Assembly: GCF_002860165.1 (NCBI RefSeq)
Contig: NZ_PGUZ01000002.1
Location: forward strand, 95,970-159,969
Source: Bacillus sp. V3-13
GTDB lineage: Bacteria; Bacillota; Bacilli; Bacillales; Cytobacillaceae
Reading direction: 5' to 3'
DNA: 64,000 nt
Below the pieces are notes generated by a model. The model did not search any database. It was not told where the DNA came from and saw nothing but the letters and a program-made list of their open reading frames with translations. The position numbers were made by a program, and so were the translations under genes. This document shows, in pieces, positions 1 through 8,714 of the stretch (positions are counted from its first letter, which is position 1; each line of letters starts with the position of its first letter).

Positions 1-1
1 T

Positions 2-1111
2 GTCCAGGGCGCCCCGATGCAGTATGAATGCGGGCAGGGGGCTTTGGGGAAACTCCCAATCTATCTTCAGGCTTTACAAGTTGAACGCGTTACCGTTATA
101 CATGGAAAAACTGCCTTGCAGGCAGCTCAACCGTTCTTGACAAATGTGAAGACTGAAAATTGGGAGTTCATTGAATTAACGGGCCCTTGCACAGAGGAAT
201 TGACGGACAAACTTGCCAGTGAATTGCAGAGGGTGTCGGATGCAGTTATCGGCATAGGCGGCGGCACGATATTGGATATTGCGAAGGCTGTTGGTTTCAA
301 GGCGAAGCTCAAAACGGTATTGATCCCGACTCTTGCGTCAACTTGTGCAGCCTGGACGCCATTGAGTGTTTTTTACAATCAAGCGGGCGAATTTTCGCAT
401 TACACGATCTTTCCGACAGCGACTGCACTTGTATTAATCGAGCCGGAGATCATCGCCAACGGGCCTGTAGAATATTTAAGAGCCGGCATTGGCGATACGC
501 TCGCCAAGTTTTATGAAGCAGAGGCTTTGCTGCAATCGTTTTTTAAAAACGAATCATTGCCTGTTGCGGTTCGAGTCGGCAGGGAGGCAGCCGTCCTCTG
601 TAAACAGATTTTGCTTGATGACGGACGGGAAGCCATTCGGTCATGTGAGAACCAGCTTGTCACTGCCGGGTTAGTTAGAGTGATCGAGGCCAACATTTTA
701 GCAGGCGGGATGGTCGGCGGCTTTGCCGGCAAATACGGCCGGGTTGCCGGTGCCCATTCGATACATAACGGTCTAACGGCTGTTAAGGAAAGCCACTCAT
801 TCCTTCATGGCGAAAAAGTGGCCTATGGAATTCTCGTTCAGCTGGCGATTGAGGACAACTGGAAAGAAATTGAACAACTCATCCCTTTTTATGCGGAGAC
901 AAAGCTTCCATACCGGCTAAAAGAGTTTTCAATTGATCCTGAAAACAAGGAAGTTCTTGCCCTGATCATTGACAAAGCATTAAGGGAAACAGAATCCATT
1001 CATTTCATGAAACAGCCGGTTTCCGGGCATAGTCTCCTTGAAGCAATCTTGAGGCTCGAAAAATTTTCTGAAGCCATACTGAATTTATCATTTACTAAAA
1101 AATTATCTTAA
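2..1111 (+). CDS. Iron-containing alcohol dehydrogenase family protein (5' partial)
   Basis: The frame is open to the window edge, and residues before the first ATG at 17 read VQGAP, which resembles the usual N-terminus of this family, so the true start probably lies upstream. 369 residues are visible. Counting from the ATG at 17, the NAD(P)-binding GIGGGT motif is at 79-84, the metal ligand Asp is in GIGD (157-160), and metal-binding His lie in AHSIHNG (246-252) and LHGEK (263-267). This is the layout of the glycerol dehydrogenase/YbdH branch of group III dehydrogenases. It ends 15 bases before metQ on the same strand, so the two are probably cotranscribed. Substrate unknown; reduction of a methionine-derived 2-oxo acid is my inference from the neighbours. 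Confidence 0.85.
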   Translation, partial: VQGAPMQYECGQGALGKLPIYLQALQVERVTVIHGKTALQAAQPFLTNVKTENWEFIELTGPCTEELTDKLASELQRVSDAVIGIGGGTILDIAKAVGFKAKLKTVLIPTLASTCAAWTPLSVFYNQAGEFSHYTIFPTATALVLIEPEIIANGPVEYLRAGIGDTLAKFYEAEALLQSFFKNESLPVAVRVGREAAVLCKQILLDDGREAIRSCENQLVTAGLVRVIEANILAGGMVGGFAGKYGRVAGAHSIHNGLTAVKESHSFLHGEKVAYGILVQLAIEDNWKEIEQLIPFYAETKLPYRLKEFSIDPENKEVLALIIDKALRETESIHFMKQPVSGHSLLEAILRLEKFSEAILNLSFTKKLS

Positions 1112-1126
1112 AGGGGAAAAATCACC

Positions 1127-1960
1127 ATGAAAAAGTTTTTAACAATTGCATCACTATTATTATTGTTGTTGCTTGCCGCCTGTGGCAGTAAAGAAGAGGC
1201 ATCCGGAGATAAAGCAGCTAAAGACGAATCAGAATTAAGCGAAGAAAAAGTAATTGTCGGAGTAACAGCCGGCCCGCACGAACAAATTCTTGAAAAAGTA
1301 AAAGAAGTTGCTGAAGCTGATGGCCTTGAGGTGGAGTTGAAGGTATTCAATGATTATGTAATGCCGAATATGGCTTTAGCAGAAGAAGAGATTGATATTA
1401 ACGTATACCAGCATAAGCCATACCTGGATCAATTTAAGAAAGACCGCGGTCTTGATCTGACTGAAGTTACAGAGGTTGTTAACTTCCCGATGGGACTTTA
1501 TTCTTCAAAAGTGAAAGATCTTTCCGAAATCAAAGATGGCGCAAAGATTGGTTTGCCAAACGACCCAACAAATGGTGCGCGTGCGTTAATTCTTTTTGAA
1601 CAAGCAGGCTTGATCAAATTAAAAGAGGATGCAGGCGTAAAGGCAACACTTAAAGACATTGAAGAGAACAAGCAAAACCTTGAATTCATCGAATTGGAAG
1701 CAGCGCAAATCCCGCGTCAATTAGGGGAGTTGGACGCAGCTGCGATTAACACAAACTTTGCTGTTGAACATGGATTTACTCCGGCAAAAGATGCGATTGC
1801 GATCGAACCGAAGGATTCTCCATGGGCCAATGTCATTGCTGTCCGGACAGGAAACGAGGATGACGCTGTAGTTAAGAAATTCGTAGAATACTATAAGTCT
1901 GATGAAGTAAAGCAATTTATTGAAGAAACCTTTGCTGGATCGGTTATACCAGCCTGGTAA
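1127..1960 (+). CDS. metQ: Methionine ABC transporter substrate-binding lipoprotein
   Basis: 277 residues, NlpA/MetQ family. The N-terminus is a lipoprotein signal: MKKF, a poly-Leu core and the lipobox LAAC with the acylated Cys at residue 19, followed by a charged linker. The mature protein has family hallmarks such as the VGVTAGPHEQIL start of the binding domain and INVYQHKPYLDQF. It captures methionine (D or L) outside the membrane and passes it to MetI. The ATG is preceded by AAAGGGG about 10 bases upstream. It is the second gene of an ADH-metQ-metN-metI cluster; Bacillus subtilis has the permease and ATPase before the binding protein, so the order differs. No S-box is visible here; the operon leader lies outside the window. 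Confidence 0.96.
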   Translation: MKKFLTIASLLLLLLLAACGSKEEASGDKAAKDESELSEEKVIVGVTAGPHEQILEKVKEVAEADGLEVELKVFNDYVMPNMALAEEEIDINVYQHKPYLDQFKKDRGLDLTEVTEVVNFPMGLYSSKVKDLSEIKDGAKIGLPNDPTNGARALILFEQAGLIKLKEDAGVKATLKDIEENKQNLEFIELEAAQIPRQLGELDAAAINTNFAVEHGFTPAKDAIAIEPKDSPWANVIAVRTGNEDDAVVKKFVEYYKSDEVKQFIEETFAGSVIPAW

Positions 1961-1985
1961 TCAGCGTTTCAAAAGGAGTGTTTGT

Positions 1986-3017
1986 ATGATTGTTTTAGAA
2001 AATGTTTCAAAAACGTTTGCCGTTAAACAGGGGAAAGTCGATGCGTTAAAGAGCGTCTCGCTTGAAGTGAAAAAAGGCGAGATCTTCGGAGTGATCGGCT
2101 ACAGCGGTGCAGGAAAAAGCACGTTGATCCGCTGCGTCAATCTTCTTGAAAAGCCAACAGAGGGGACGGTAACGGTAAATGGCTTGAAACTGACTGAACT
2201 TTCACCAGGTAAACTGCGGGAATCGCGCCGAAAAATTGGCATGATTTTTCAAGGCTTCAATTTATTAAAAACGGCAACGGTCTATGATAATATTGCCATT
2301 CCTTTACGATTAACAGGCTTGAGTAAAAAACAAGTTGATGAACGGGTTTCCAAGTATTTAAACATTGTCGGTCTCGCGGAAAAACAACATTCCTATCCTG
2401 CTGAATTATCAGGCGGACAGAAGCAGCGGGTGGCGATCGCCCGCGCCCTGTCCCATGAACCCGAAGTGCTGTTGAGCGATGAAGCCACAAGTGCATTGGA
2501 TCCAGATACAACAGAAGCGATTCTTGATTTGCTCCTTAAGATCAACCGTGAACTCGGGATTACCATTCTGCTGATTACCCATGAAATGCATGTCATCCAG
2601 CGTATATGCGACAGGGTTGCAGTGATGGAAAATGGAAGAGTGATTGAAGAGGGAAAAACAATCGAGGTTTTCAGAGCACCACAGCAGGAGACAACCAGGA
2701 AATTTGTTAACAGCCTGTTTTCTCATAAGATTCCGGAAGATGTCCTCGATCATTTAAAAGAAACGGGTCATATTTTTACTTTATCGTTCGTCGGTATATC
2801 TTCGGAACAACCGGCTCTCGCCCTTGTCAGCAAAAAGTTCGATATTTACCCGAACATTTTATCCGGCTCGATTACCCAGCTGAAGGAAGAGCCTTTCGGA
2901 CAGCTTCTTGTTCACTTGCAAGGTGAAGACGGGGAAATCAAGAAAGCAGTTGAATTTTTAAAAGAGCAGGGTGTACATGTAGAAGGGGTGAGTGAGCATG
3001 ATTTCACGAGTCAATGA
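1986..3017 (+). CDS. metN: Methionine ABC transporter ATP-binding protein
   Basis: 343 residues. Walker A GYSGAGKS at 38-45, signature LSGGQ at 141-145, Walker B VLLSDEATSALD at 161-172, then the H-loop (LLITHEMHV). A C-terminal extension of about 100 residues corresponds to the NIL regulatory domain that binds methionine in MetN homologues. I chose the ATG at 1986 because AAAGGAG lies just upstream; an in-frame extension to 1920 would overlap metQ and lacks family similarity. It begins 25 bases after metQ and overlaps metI by 20 bases, indicating translational coupling. It powers methionine import at the cytoplasmic face. Confidence 0.96.
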   Translation: MIVLENVSKTFAVKQGKVDALKSVSLEVKKGEIFGVIGYSGAGKSTLIRCVNLLEKPTEGTVTVNGLKLTELSPGKLRESRRKIGMIFQGFNLLKTATVYDNIAIPLRLTGLSKKQVDERVSKYLNIVGLAEKQHSYPAELSGGQKQRVAIARALSHEPEVLLSDEATSALDPDTTEAILDLLLKINRELGITILLITHEMHVIQRICDRVAVMENGRVIEEGKTIEVFRAPQQETTRKFVNSLFSHKIPEDVLDHLKETGHIFTLSFVGISSEQPALALVSKKFDIYPNILSGSITQLKEEPFGQLLVHLQGEDGEIKKAVEFLKEQGVHVEGVSEHDFTSQ

Positions 3018-3672
3018 ATTTCTTGATATGTGGGGCAGTGACATCTGGCAGGCGACGATACAAACCTTCCAGATGGTCGGGATATCATTGCTCATTTCGA
3101 TTTTGATCGGTCTCCCGCTCGGGATTTTACTCGTTTTAACCCGCCCGGGGAAAAGCCTTGAGAACCGCTATATTTACCAGGCCTTAAATGTTTTGATCAA
3201 TATCATCAGGTCCGTACCATTTATTATTCTGCTGTTCTTTATTCTTCCGTTCACGAAGTTGATTGTCGGGACGACGATCGGTGTTCAGGGAGTGATCGTG
3301 CCGCTTGTCGTTTATACGGCGCCATATATTGCAAGATTAATGGAAACGGCGCTCCTTGAAGTTGACAGGGGCGTGATCGAAGCATATGAGGCGATGGGAA
3401 TTTCAACGAAAGATATTATCAGGCATGTACTTGTAAGGGAGTCGCGCTCATCGATTGTTCTTGGTTTAACGATTGCGACAATCGGCTTAATTGGCGCAAC
3501 CGCAATGGCCGGCCTTGTTGGCGGCGGCGGGCTGGGCGATCTCGCTTACCGGTTTGGCCACCTTCGTTATGAAGCGGATGTTATGTACGTAACAGTTATC
3601 ATTTTAATTATCCTTGTTCAAGGCCTTCAATCACTTGGGAACCGAGTGGCAGCGAGGCTGAAAAAAGATTAG
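2998..3672 (+). CDS. metI: Methionine ABC transporter permease
   Basis: 224 residues with about five hydrophobic segments and the binding-protein-dependent transport signature around EAYEAMGISTKDIIRHVLV, the EAA loop that contacts MetN. ATG at 2998 is preferred over the upstream in-frame GTG because the purine-rich AAGGGGTG is better placed. It overlaps the 3' end of metN and is the last gene of the cluster, followed by a strong terminator. It forms the membrane channel of the MetQNI importer. Confidence 0.95.
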   Translation: MISRVNEFLDMWGSDIWQATIQTFQMVGISLLISILIGLPLGILLVLTRPGKSLENRYIYQALNVLINIIRSVPFIILLFFILPFTKLIVGTTIGVQGVIVPLVVYTAPYIARLMETALLEVDRGVIEAYEAMGISTKDIIRHVLVRESRSSIVLGLTIATIGLIGATAMAGLVGGGGLGDLAYRFGHLRYEADVMYVTVIILIILVQGLQSLGNRVAARLKKD

Positions 3673-3680
3673 TGAAAATG

Positions 3681-3709
3681 CACCGGCAACTTTTGCCGGT
3701 GTATTTTTA
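3681..3709 (+). terminator. Intrinsic terminator after metI
   Basis: Perfect 9-bp stem CACCGGCAA/TTGCCGGTG with a 3-base loop followed by a T-rich run, 8 bases after the metI stop. Confidence 0.92.
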
Positions 3710-3894
3710 TTGTCTTCAACCCTGGTTTATAAGCAGCGGGAATTGGGACAAAGATCAAAATTCTCCATTTTTAAAGAGCAGGAGTATATGTAACCGTTTT
3801 TGCAATTCCATATTCCGGGTCATATGTTTGTCGATCAGCCAAATGTTTGTCGTTGAAAAGAGTATGCTATTATTGAATGTATGGAGGTGTTCCC

Positions 3895-4740
3895 ATGATC
3901 ATCATCGGGTTAACGGGCTGGGGAGACCATGACAGCTTATATAGCAGCCGTACTGCTTCCCGTGACAAATTAAAAGAGTATGCCGGTTTTTTTCCAACCG
4001 TCGAAGTCGATTCTTCGTTTTATGCTGTACAGCCGATCCGAAATGCTGAGAAATGGGTACAGGAAACACCAGATTCGTTTCGGTTTATAGTAAAAGCATA
4101 TCAAGGGATGACAGGCCATCAGCGCGGGGAAATCCCATTTGACAACAAACATGACATGTTTGCAGCCTTTCGGGAATCGCTGGAGCCCTATCAGTCGGCA
4201 AACAAGCTTGCGATGACACTTTTTCAGTTTCCGCCCTGGTTTGACTGCAAACGGGAAAACGTTGATTACCTGCGCTGGTGCAGAGAGAAAATGGGCGATA
4301 TTCCATGCGCCCTCGAATTCCGCAACCAAAGCTGGTTTCAAGGAGAACTATGCGATAAAACGATTGAATATATGAAAAACGACGGATGGATCCACAGCAT
4401 TTGCGATGAACCGCAAGCGGGAGAAGGCTCGGTGCCGACAGTGTTAAAGGCAACGAACGACGGGCAGGTGCTGGTAAGATTTCACGGCAGAAATGTCCAT
4501 GGCTGGAATAAGCGCAGCGGCCAGAATTGGCGCGAGGTCCGTTACTTATACCGTTACAATCAGCACGAGCTTAAGGTTTGGGCAGCATGGCTGAAAGATT
4601 TAGAAAAGCAATGCCACAATGTGTATGCCATCTTTAACAACAATTCCGGCGGAGATGCGGCTGATAATGCGAAACAGCTTATGGAAATATTAAATATAAA
4701 ATATGAGGGATTGGCACCACGGCAGCTTGACTTGTTTTAA
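3895..4740 (+). CDS. yunF: DUF72 family protein YunF
   Basis: 281 residues. The N-terminal IIIGLTGWGDHD and the EVDSSFYAVQ strand are typical of DUF72 (YecE-like) TIM-barrel proteins; later blocks include LFQFPPWF and ALEFRNQSWF. Molecular function is not established for this family. The ATG at 3895 is chosen because GGAGGTG lies 5 bases upstream; an earlier in-frame ATG at 3877 has no ribosome site. It opens a same-strand series yunF-yunD-yunC-yunB that matches the Bacillus subtilis yun neighbourhood. Confidence 0.9.
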   Translation: MIIIGLTGWGDHDSLYSSRTASRDKLKEYAGFFPTVEVDSSFYAVQPIRNAEKWVQETPDSFRFIVKAYQGMTGHQRGEIPFDNKHDMFAAFRESLEPYQSANKLAMTLFQFPPWFDCKRENVDYLRWCREKMGDIPCALEFRNQSWFQGELCDKTIEYMKNDGWIHSICDEPQAGEGSVPTVLKATNDGQVLVRFHGRNVHGWNKRSGQNWREVRYLYRYNQHELKVWAAWLKDLEKQCHNVYAIFNNNSGGDAADNAKQLMEILNIKYEGLAPRQLDLF

Positions 4741-4800
4741 AAAAGGGGAATCCGCCTGATTTCACAAGGGATAGCCGGTTAGTAAAAAGAGGTTGATAAA

Positions 4801-6183
4801 ATGGAATACATTCATATTTACCATACAAATGATCTGCACAGCCATTTCGACCATTGGCCCCGCATTCAACAATTTCTTTCGAGCCGTAAACAGCTTCATC
4901 GTGAGCAGGGGGAAGAAGTATTTTTATTTGATATTGGAGACCATGCGGACAGGTGGCATCCATATACAGAAGGAACGCGTGGAAAAGGAAATACAGAGCT
5001 GTTAAACAGGGCGGGATATGATGCTGTCGCGATCGGCAATAATGAAGGAATCACCTTTTCCCATGAAGATTTGGACAGCCTGTACGAACATGCCGATTTT
5101 GATGTTATGGCCGCCAACCTTTATCAAAAAGACGGTAGCCGGCCAAGCTGGGCAAAGCCGCATACCATTAAAACGACAAAATCCGGCACCAGGATCGGGT
5201 TGATTGGTTTAACCGCGTACTTTTCACATTTATACGAATTGCTCGGCTGGAAGCTTACAGAGCCGCTTGAAGAGTTAAAGAGACAGGTGGAGGCGCTGAA
5301 AAACGAGACAGATTTGCTCATTATTTTATCCCATCTTGGACTCCATGAAGATGAAAGAATAGCCAGAGAGTTCCCGGAGGTTGATATCATTCTTGGGGCG
5401 CATACCCACCATGTTCTGCACGAAGGGAAAATGGTTGCTGGACGGCTGTTATGCGGAGCAGGGAAATATGGCATGTTTGTCGGCCAGGTGACGATCGAAA
5501 TGAATCCGCAGGATAAACAAGTCGTGCAAAAGACAGCGCATTTATACGATACGAACGAACTCAATCAAGCCCATCAGGAAGAACAATGGACTGAAGAACT
5601 TTTTATAAAAGGAAAAGAACTGCTCAACAAGACGGTTACCATATTGCCGGAGCCGATTCAAACAGATCACTTTGAACGTTCCCCTCTGCCGCAAATATTG
5701 GTTGAAGCATTAAGAGAGTGGTGCCAGGCAGATTGTGCATTTTTAAACGCAGGACTATTATTGCATGACTTGCCGGCGGGCCCTCTGACGGAATATGACT
5801 TATTAAAGGTTTGCCCCCATCCGATCAATCCGTGTGTTATTGAATTGTCCGGACGCGAATTAAAGGAAATCATTATCCAAACTTTCGATGAAAAATGGCC
5901 GCATCTGCAAATAGTTGGCCTTGGCTTCCGGGGAACGGTGATGGGAAGAATCGAATATGACGGAATTTCATTTGAAGAACATAAAGGTTTTAAAAAAATT
6001 TATATTCAAAGTCAGGAGATTAAGCCGGACGCTTTTTATAAATTGGCGATTCCTGATATGTTTACTTTTGGCCGGTTTTTCCCGGGAATATTACGCGCTG
6101 AACATAAAAAATATTTTCTCCCGGAATTTCTGCGCGATTTGCTCGGCTGGAAGCTTGCCGAACTGTATCGGCAAGCGGAATAA
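4801..6183 (+). CDS. yunD: YunD-like metallophosphoesterase/5'-nucleotidase
   Basis: 460 residues. The N-terminal calcineurin-like metallophosphatase domain shows the metal ligands in HTNDLHSH (8-15), GDHADR, GNNEG and the GAHTHH motif; the C-terminal half resembles the 5'-nucleotidase substrate-binding domain (LNAGLLL, GRELKEIII). Homologues hydrolyse 5'-nucleotides or nucleotide-sugar diphosphates, but no signal peptide is visible, suggesting a cytoplasmic enzyme. AAGAGGTTGATAAA precedes the ATG. It sits between yunF and yunC as in Bacillus subtilis. Confidence 0.9.
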   Translation: MEYIHIYHTNDLHSHFDHWPRIQQFLSSRKQLHREQGEEVFLFDIGDHADRWHPYTEGTRGKGNTELLNRAGYDAVAIGNNEGITFSHEDLDSLYEHADFDVMAANLYQKDGSRPSWAKPHTIKTTKSGTRIGLIGLTAYFSHLYELLGWKLTEPLEELKRQVEALKNETDLLIILSHLGLHEDERIAREFPEVDIILGAHTHHVLHEGKMVAGRLLCGAGKYGMFVGQVTIEMNPQDKQVVQKTAHLYDTNELNQAHQEEQWTEELFIKGKELLNKTVTILPEPIQTDHFERSPLPQILVEALREWCQADCAFLNAGLLLHDLPAGPLTEYDLLKVCPHPINPCVIELSGRELKEIIIQTFDEKWPHLQIVGLGFRGTVMGRIEYDGISFEEHKGFKKIYIQSQEIKPDAFYKLAIPDMFTFGRFFPGILRAEHKKYFLPEFLRDLLGWKLAELYRQAE

Positions 6184-6276
6184 AAAAGCTTGTTTACGAC
6201 ACTCCTGCCTGGATACACGCTTTTCCATTCCCATACATAAAGTGTAATGGAAGAAATAGAAAAGGAGCGTGTGAGC

Positions 6277-6579
6277 ATGATCGAATTATCGCCGATTGAG
6301 ATCCAGGGCCGGACTTTTCTTGCTGTGTCAGTAAAACTCCCGAAAACGAACCTCCTCGCTGTAATGAGCGATAAAGGATATATTATGTGCGGTGCCCTGG
6401 ATGTGGCTCTGCTCAATGAAAAGCTGGCAGATCGAAAAGTGATTGCCGGACGTGCGGTCGGAGTCAGGACAATTGAGCAGCTTCTGGAGGCCCCGCTGGA
6501 ATCTGTCACTTTTGCAGCTGTCGACCTGGGAATTCGAAAAGGCATGATTGGGAAAGAAGCATTGCTGAAGATGGTTTAA
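6277..6579 (+). CDS. yunC: DUF1805 protein YunC
   Basis: 100 residues, close to the usual length of the YunC/DUF1805 family, with the strongly conserved block DKGYIMCGALDVALLN. Function unknown; the solved members form small alpha/beta homo-oligomers. ATG at 6277 preferred over an upstream in-frame ATG because AAAAGGAGCG lies about 9 bases before it. It follows yunD and is closed by a strong terminator. Confidence 0.9.
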   Translation: MIELSPIEIQGRTFLAVSVKLPKTNLLAVMSDKGYIMCGALDVALLNEKLADRKVIAGRAVGVRTIEQLLEAPLESVTFAAVDLGIRKGMIGKEALLKMV

Positions 6580-6610
6580 AGCGGCCGGCAAGCGGGCCGC
6601 TTTCTTTTTT
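6578..6610 (+). terminator. Intrinsic terminator after yunC
   Basis: Stem AAAGCGGCC/GGCCGCTTT with an 8-base loop followed by TTTCTTTTTT. Confidence 0.92.
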
Positions 6611-6686
6611 AACTAACCTCTTTTACAACTAAACCTTTCATGAAAGCCTGCAATGGACATATACATTGGGTAAGGGAGGGTTTTCT

Positions 6687-7445
6687 GTGTTCAAACCTAG
6701 AAGAAAAACCTTTAAACAAGGTCCTTTACCAGTTAAGTATGTATTCATGATTACCTTTATTATGTTTATTGGCTGTACATTCTTCAGCTTAATCATCATA
6801 AATAAAAATATTGAACCTGCCTTGAAAAGCATTGCGGAAACAAGATCACGGCAGTTTGCAGCGCAGGCAATAAATGATGCAATCTCCCATACGATAGTTA
6901 AACAGGTTGACATCGAAAAATTAATTATCTCCCGTGAGGTTGGGGAAGATGCGATTATTAGTTTTAATCCCCAGATGTACAGCAAATTGATAGCAGATGC
7001 GACAATCCGCGTTCAGGAATACTTGGACCTGGTAGAGGCTGGTGAACTTGAAAAACTTGAGGCTTTTAAAAAAGACGAAAATATTGATTTTACGAAATCG
7101 CAGGAGCAAAAAGGAATTGTCTACAATATACCATTGGGAATGGCTACAAACATTACCCTGTTTTCAAACTTAGGGCCGGAAATACCGGTGCGTTTTGAAA
7201 TCATTGGTGCGGTTACTTCCGATTTAGAAACGAAATACATCGAGACGGGGATTAATAACACGATAGTCGAAGTTTATATTAAAGTGAAAGTCCATATGAA
7301 TGTCATTATCCCGCTGTTGGAGAATCAAATCGAAGAAGTGGTATCTGTAAAAATAGGGGAATACTTCCACCCTGGAAAAGTTCCACAATTTTATAACAAT
7401 GGTGAAAAGGGCGGAGGTCCATCGATTGAGTTGCCTTCTAATTAA
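6687..7445 (+). CDS. yunB: Sporulation protein YunB
   Basis: 252 residues from a GTG start placed by the ribosome site GGGAGGG seven bases upstream; a TTG 21 bases earlier would overlap that site. One N-terminal membrane anchor (about residues 18-40, YVFMITFIMFIGCTF) is followed by an extracytoplasmic domain with the YunB pattern GIVYNIPLGMAT. In Bacillus subtilis yunB is sigma-E dependent and needed for normal spore formation. The CATATACAT at 6658-6666 could be a sigma-E -10 element, though no matching -35 was confirmed. It converges with lytH. Confidence 0.92.
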   Translation: MFKPRRKTFKQGPLPVKYVFMITFIMFIGCTFFSLIIINKNIEPALKSIAETRSRQFAAQAINDAISHTIVKQVDIEKLIISREVGEDAIISFNPQMYSKLIADATIRVQEYLDLVEAGELEKLEAFKKDENIDFTKSQEQKGIVYNIPLGMATNITLFSNLGPEIPVRFEIIGAVTSDLETKYIETGINNTIVEVYIKVKVHMNVIIPLLENQIEEVVSVKIGEYFHPGKVPQFYNNGEKGGGPSIELPSN

Positions 7446-7459
7446 AAGATTTGAAAACA

Positions 7460-7490
7460 GTGAGGACTGCCGATATCCGGCAGTCCTCAC
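7460..7490. terminator. Bidirectional hairpin between yunB and lytH
   Basis: Perfect 13-bp stem GTGAGGACTGCCG/CGGCAGTCCTCAC with a 5-base loop lying between two convergent genes. The flanking U-tracts are weak on both sides, so it may act as a shared terminator or RNA 3'-end stabiliser. Confidence 0.75.
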
Positions 7491-7515
7491 TTGAGCAATG
7501 ATGTCCCTGGTTAAC

Positions 7516-8514
7516 CTATTTTTTTTGTTTCCGGGCATTTTGCCGTTCCTGCCTTTCCCATAGTTTTAAATGCGGATAGGGATCGTATGACCATTCTGTA
7601 TAGCCGTTATCCTTGTACATGCCATAATGTAAGTGCGGAGGGAATTTTCCCGATGTTCCGGGTGGTCCATACCCGGAGCTCCCGACTCCGCCTACGACCA
7701 TACCCGGTTCAACAATTTGCCCCACCTGCAAGTCCTTCGCAAACCCGCTTAAATGGGCGAAGTAGTGATAGTTATTGTTAATATCCCGTATGCCGATCCG
7801 CCAGCCTCCGTATCTGTTCCAACCTTTCATTTCAATGATCCCGTACGATGTAGCGCGAACAGGCACGCCATAACCTGCAAAGATATCAGTACCTTCGTGA
7901 ATGCGCCTGCCTCCCCAGCCGCGTGCATCGCCCCAAGTATCGCGGTAGCTGTAAGTGCTCCTTAGTGGGACTGGAAAGGCATGCGATTCAAGGTCAAGAC
8001 GTCCAAAATGCTTATAAATTTTTGCTTTGCCGATAATGATGCCAACCGTTTTATCACGCTTATAGTAATTCCAAAGACCGATTTTGAGATTATCATGGTC
8101 GACCCCATAAGATAGAAGATAATTGGCAAAAGCGTGGAGAACATCTTCATCATTTTTTAAGCTTGCTTTACCGTCACCATTTCCATCGAAGCCAATTCCG
8201 TCGAAAAACTGAATGGAGGCGGGGTTTTCATCCGTCAGGTTAGGATTCAGCAAACCTGCCCATTCTTCCGGCCGAAAATAAATGCCGATGGCGCCTTCAG
8301 CTTTTGGTAAATCACGCCGGGATTGGCGGACATTTCTTTCATACTGGTCGATCGCTGCTAAATAATACCATGGAATATGCGTTGTGGCTTCAACCTTTTT
8401 GTATAATTCCATTCGAATGGCATTAAAATCCGGCTCTTCAGCGTTGACTGTCAATGGTGGACATAATTGCAAAGTCAACATCAAAATGAATGGAATAATA
8501 AAAATAAACCGCAC
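7516..8514 (-). CDS. lytH: L-Ala--D-Glu endopeptidase, M23 family, spore cortex maturation
   Basis: 332 residues from a GTG preceded by AGGAGGGAGG. A hydrophobic signal segment covers residues 1-25. The C-terminal lysostaphin-type M23 domain carries zinc ligands His206 and Asp210 (IHEGTD) and His294/His296 (PHLHYG). Matches Bacillus subtilis LytH, a sigma-K-dependent enzyme that trims peptide side chains so that cortex peptidoglycan carries single L-Ala residues. The EGAIGIYFRPEEW segment upstream of M23 is also a LytH trait. It is divergent from lipA. Confidence 0.95.
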   Translation of the reverse strand: MRFIFIIPFILMLTLQLCPPLTVNAEEPDFNAIRMELYKKVEATTHIPWYYLAAIDQYERNVRQSRRDLPKAEGAIGIYFRPEEWAGLLNPNLTDENPASIQFFDGIGFDGNGDGKASLKNDEDVLHAFANYLLSYGVDHDNLKIGLWNYYKRDKTVGIIIGKAKIYKHFGRLDLESHAFPVPLRSTYSYRDTWGDARGWGGRRIHEGTDIFAGYGVPVRATSYGIIEMKGWNRYGGWRIGIRDINNNYHYFAHLSGFAKDLQVGQIVEPGMVVGGVGSSGYGPPGTSGKFPPHLHYGMYKDNGYTEWSYDPYPHLKLWERQERQNARKQKK

Positions 8515-8647
8515 TGGAATCCTCCCTCCTAATTCATTTGCTTCTTTAGTTTGTGAGAAAAAGGAAAATTAATATATATCAATTAATGGTAATCCGAAGC
8601 TGTTCAACTTGTCCTGCTTATGTTTAATATGTTAAAGTGACAATTGA

Positions 8648-8683
8648 ATACATATCATAACACTTCGAATGATGTATTTTTTT
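8648..8683 (+). promoter_or_regulatory. Weak terminator-like hairpin in the lipA leader
   Basis: ATAC-ATCAT and ATGAT-GTAT arms (two-base bulge, 10-base loop) followed by a run of seven T, ending about 30 bases before the lipA start. A+T-rich and of low predicted stability; could be an attenuator or the remnant of an upstream terminator. Confidence 0.3.
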
Positions 8684-8714
8684 GTGATGCTTTAAGTGAT
8701 TGGAGTGGAAAAAA

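Noticed and set aside
1090..1126. SAM riboswitch in front of metQ
   Set aside because: Only 15 bases separate metQ from the upstream gene; any leader must be upstream of the window.
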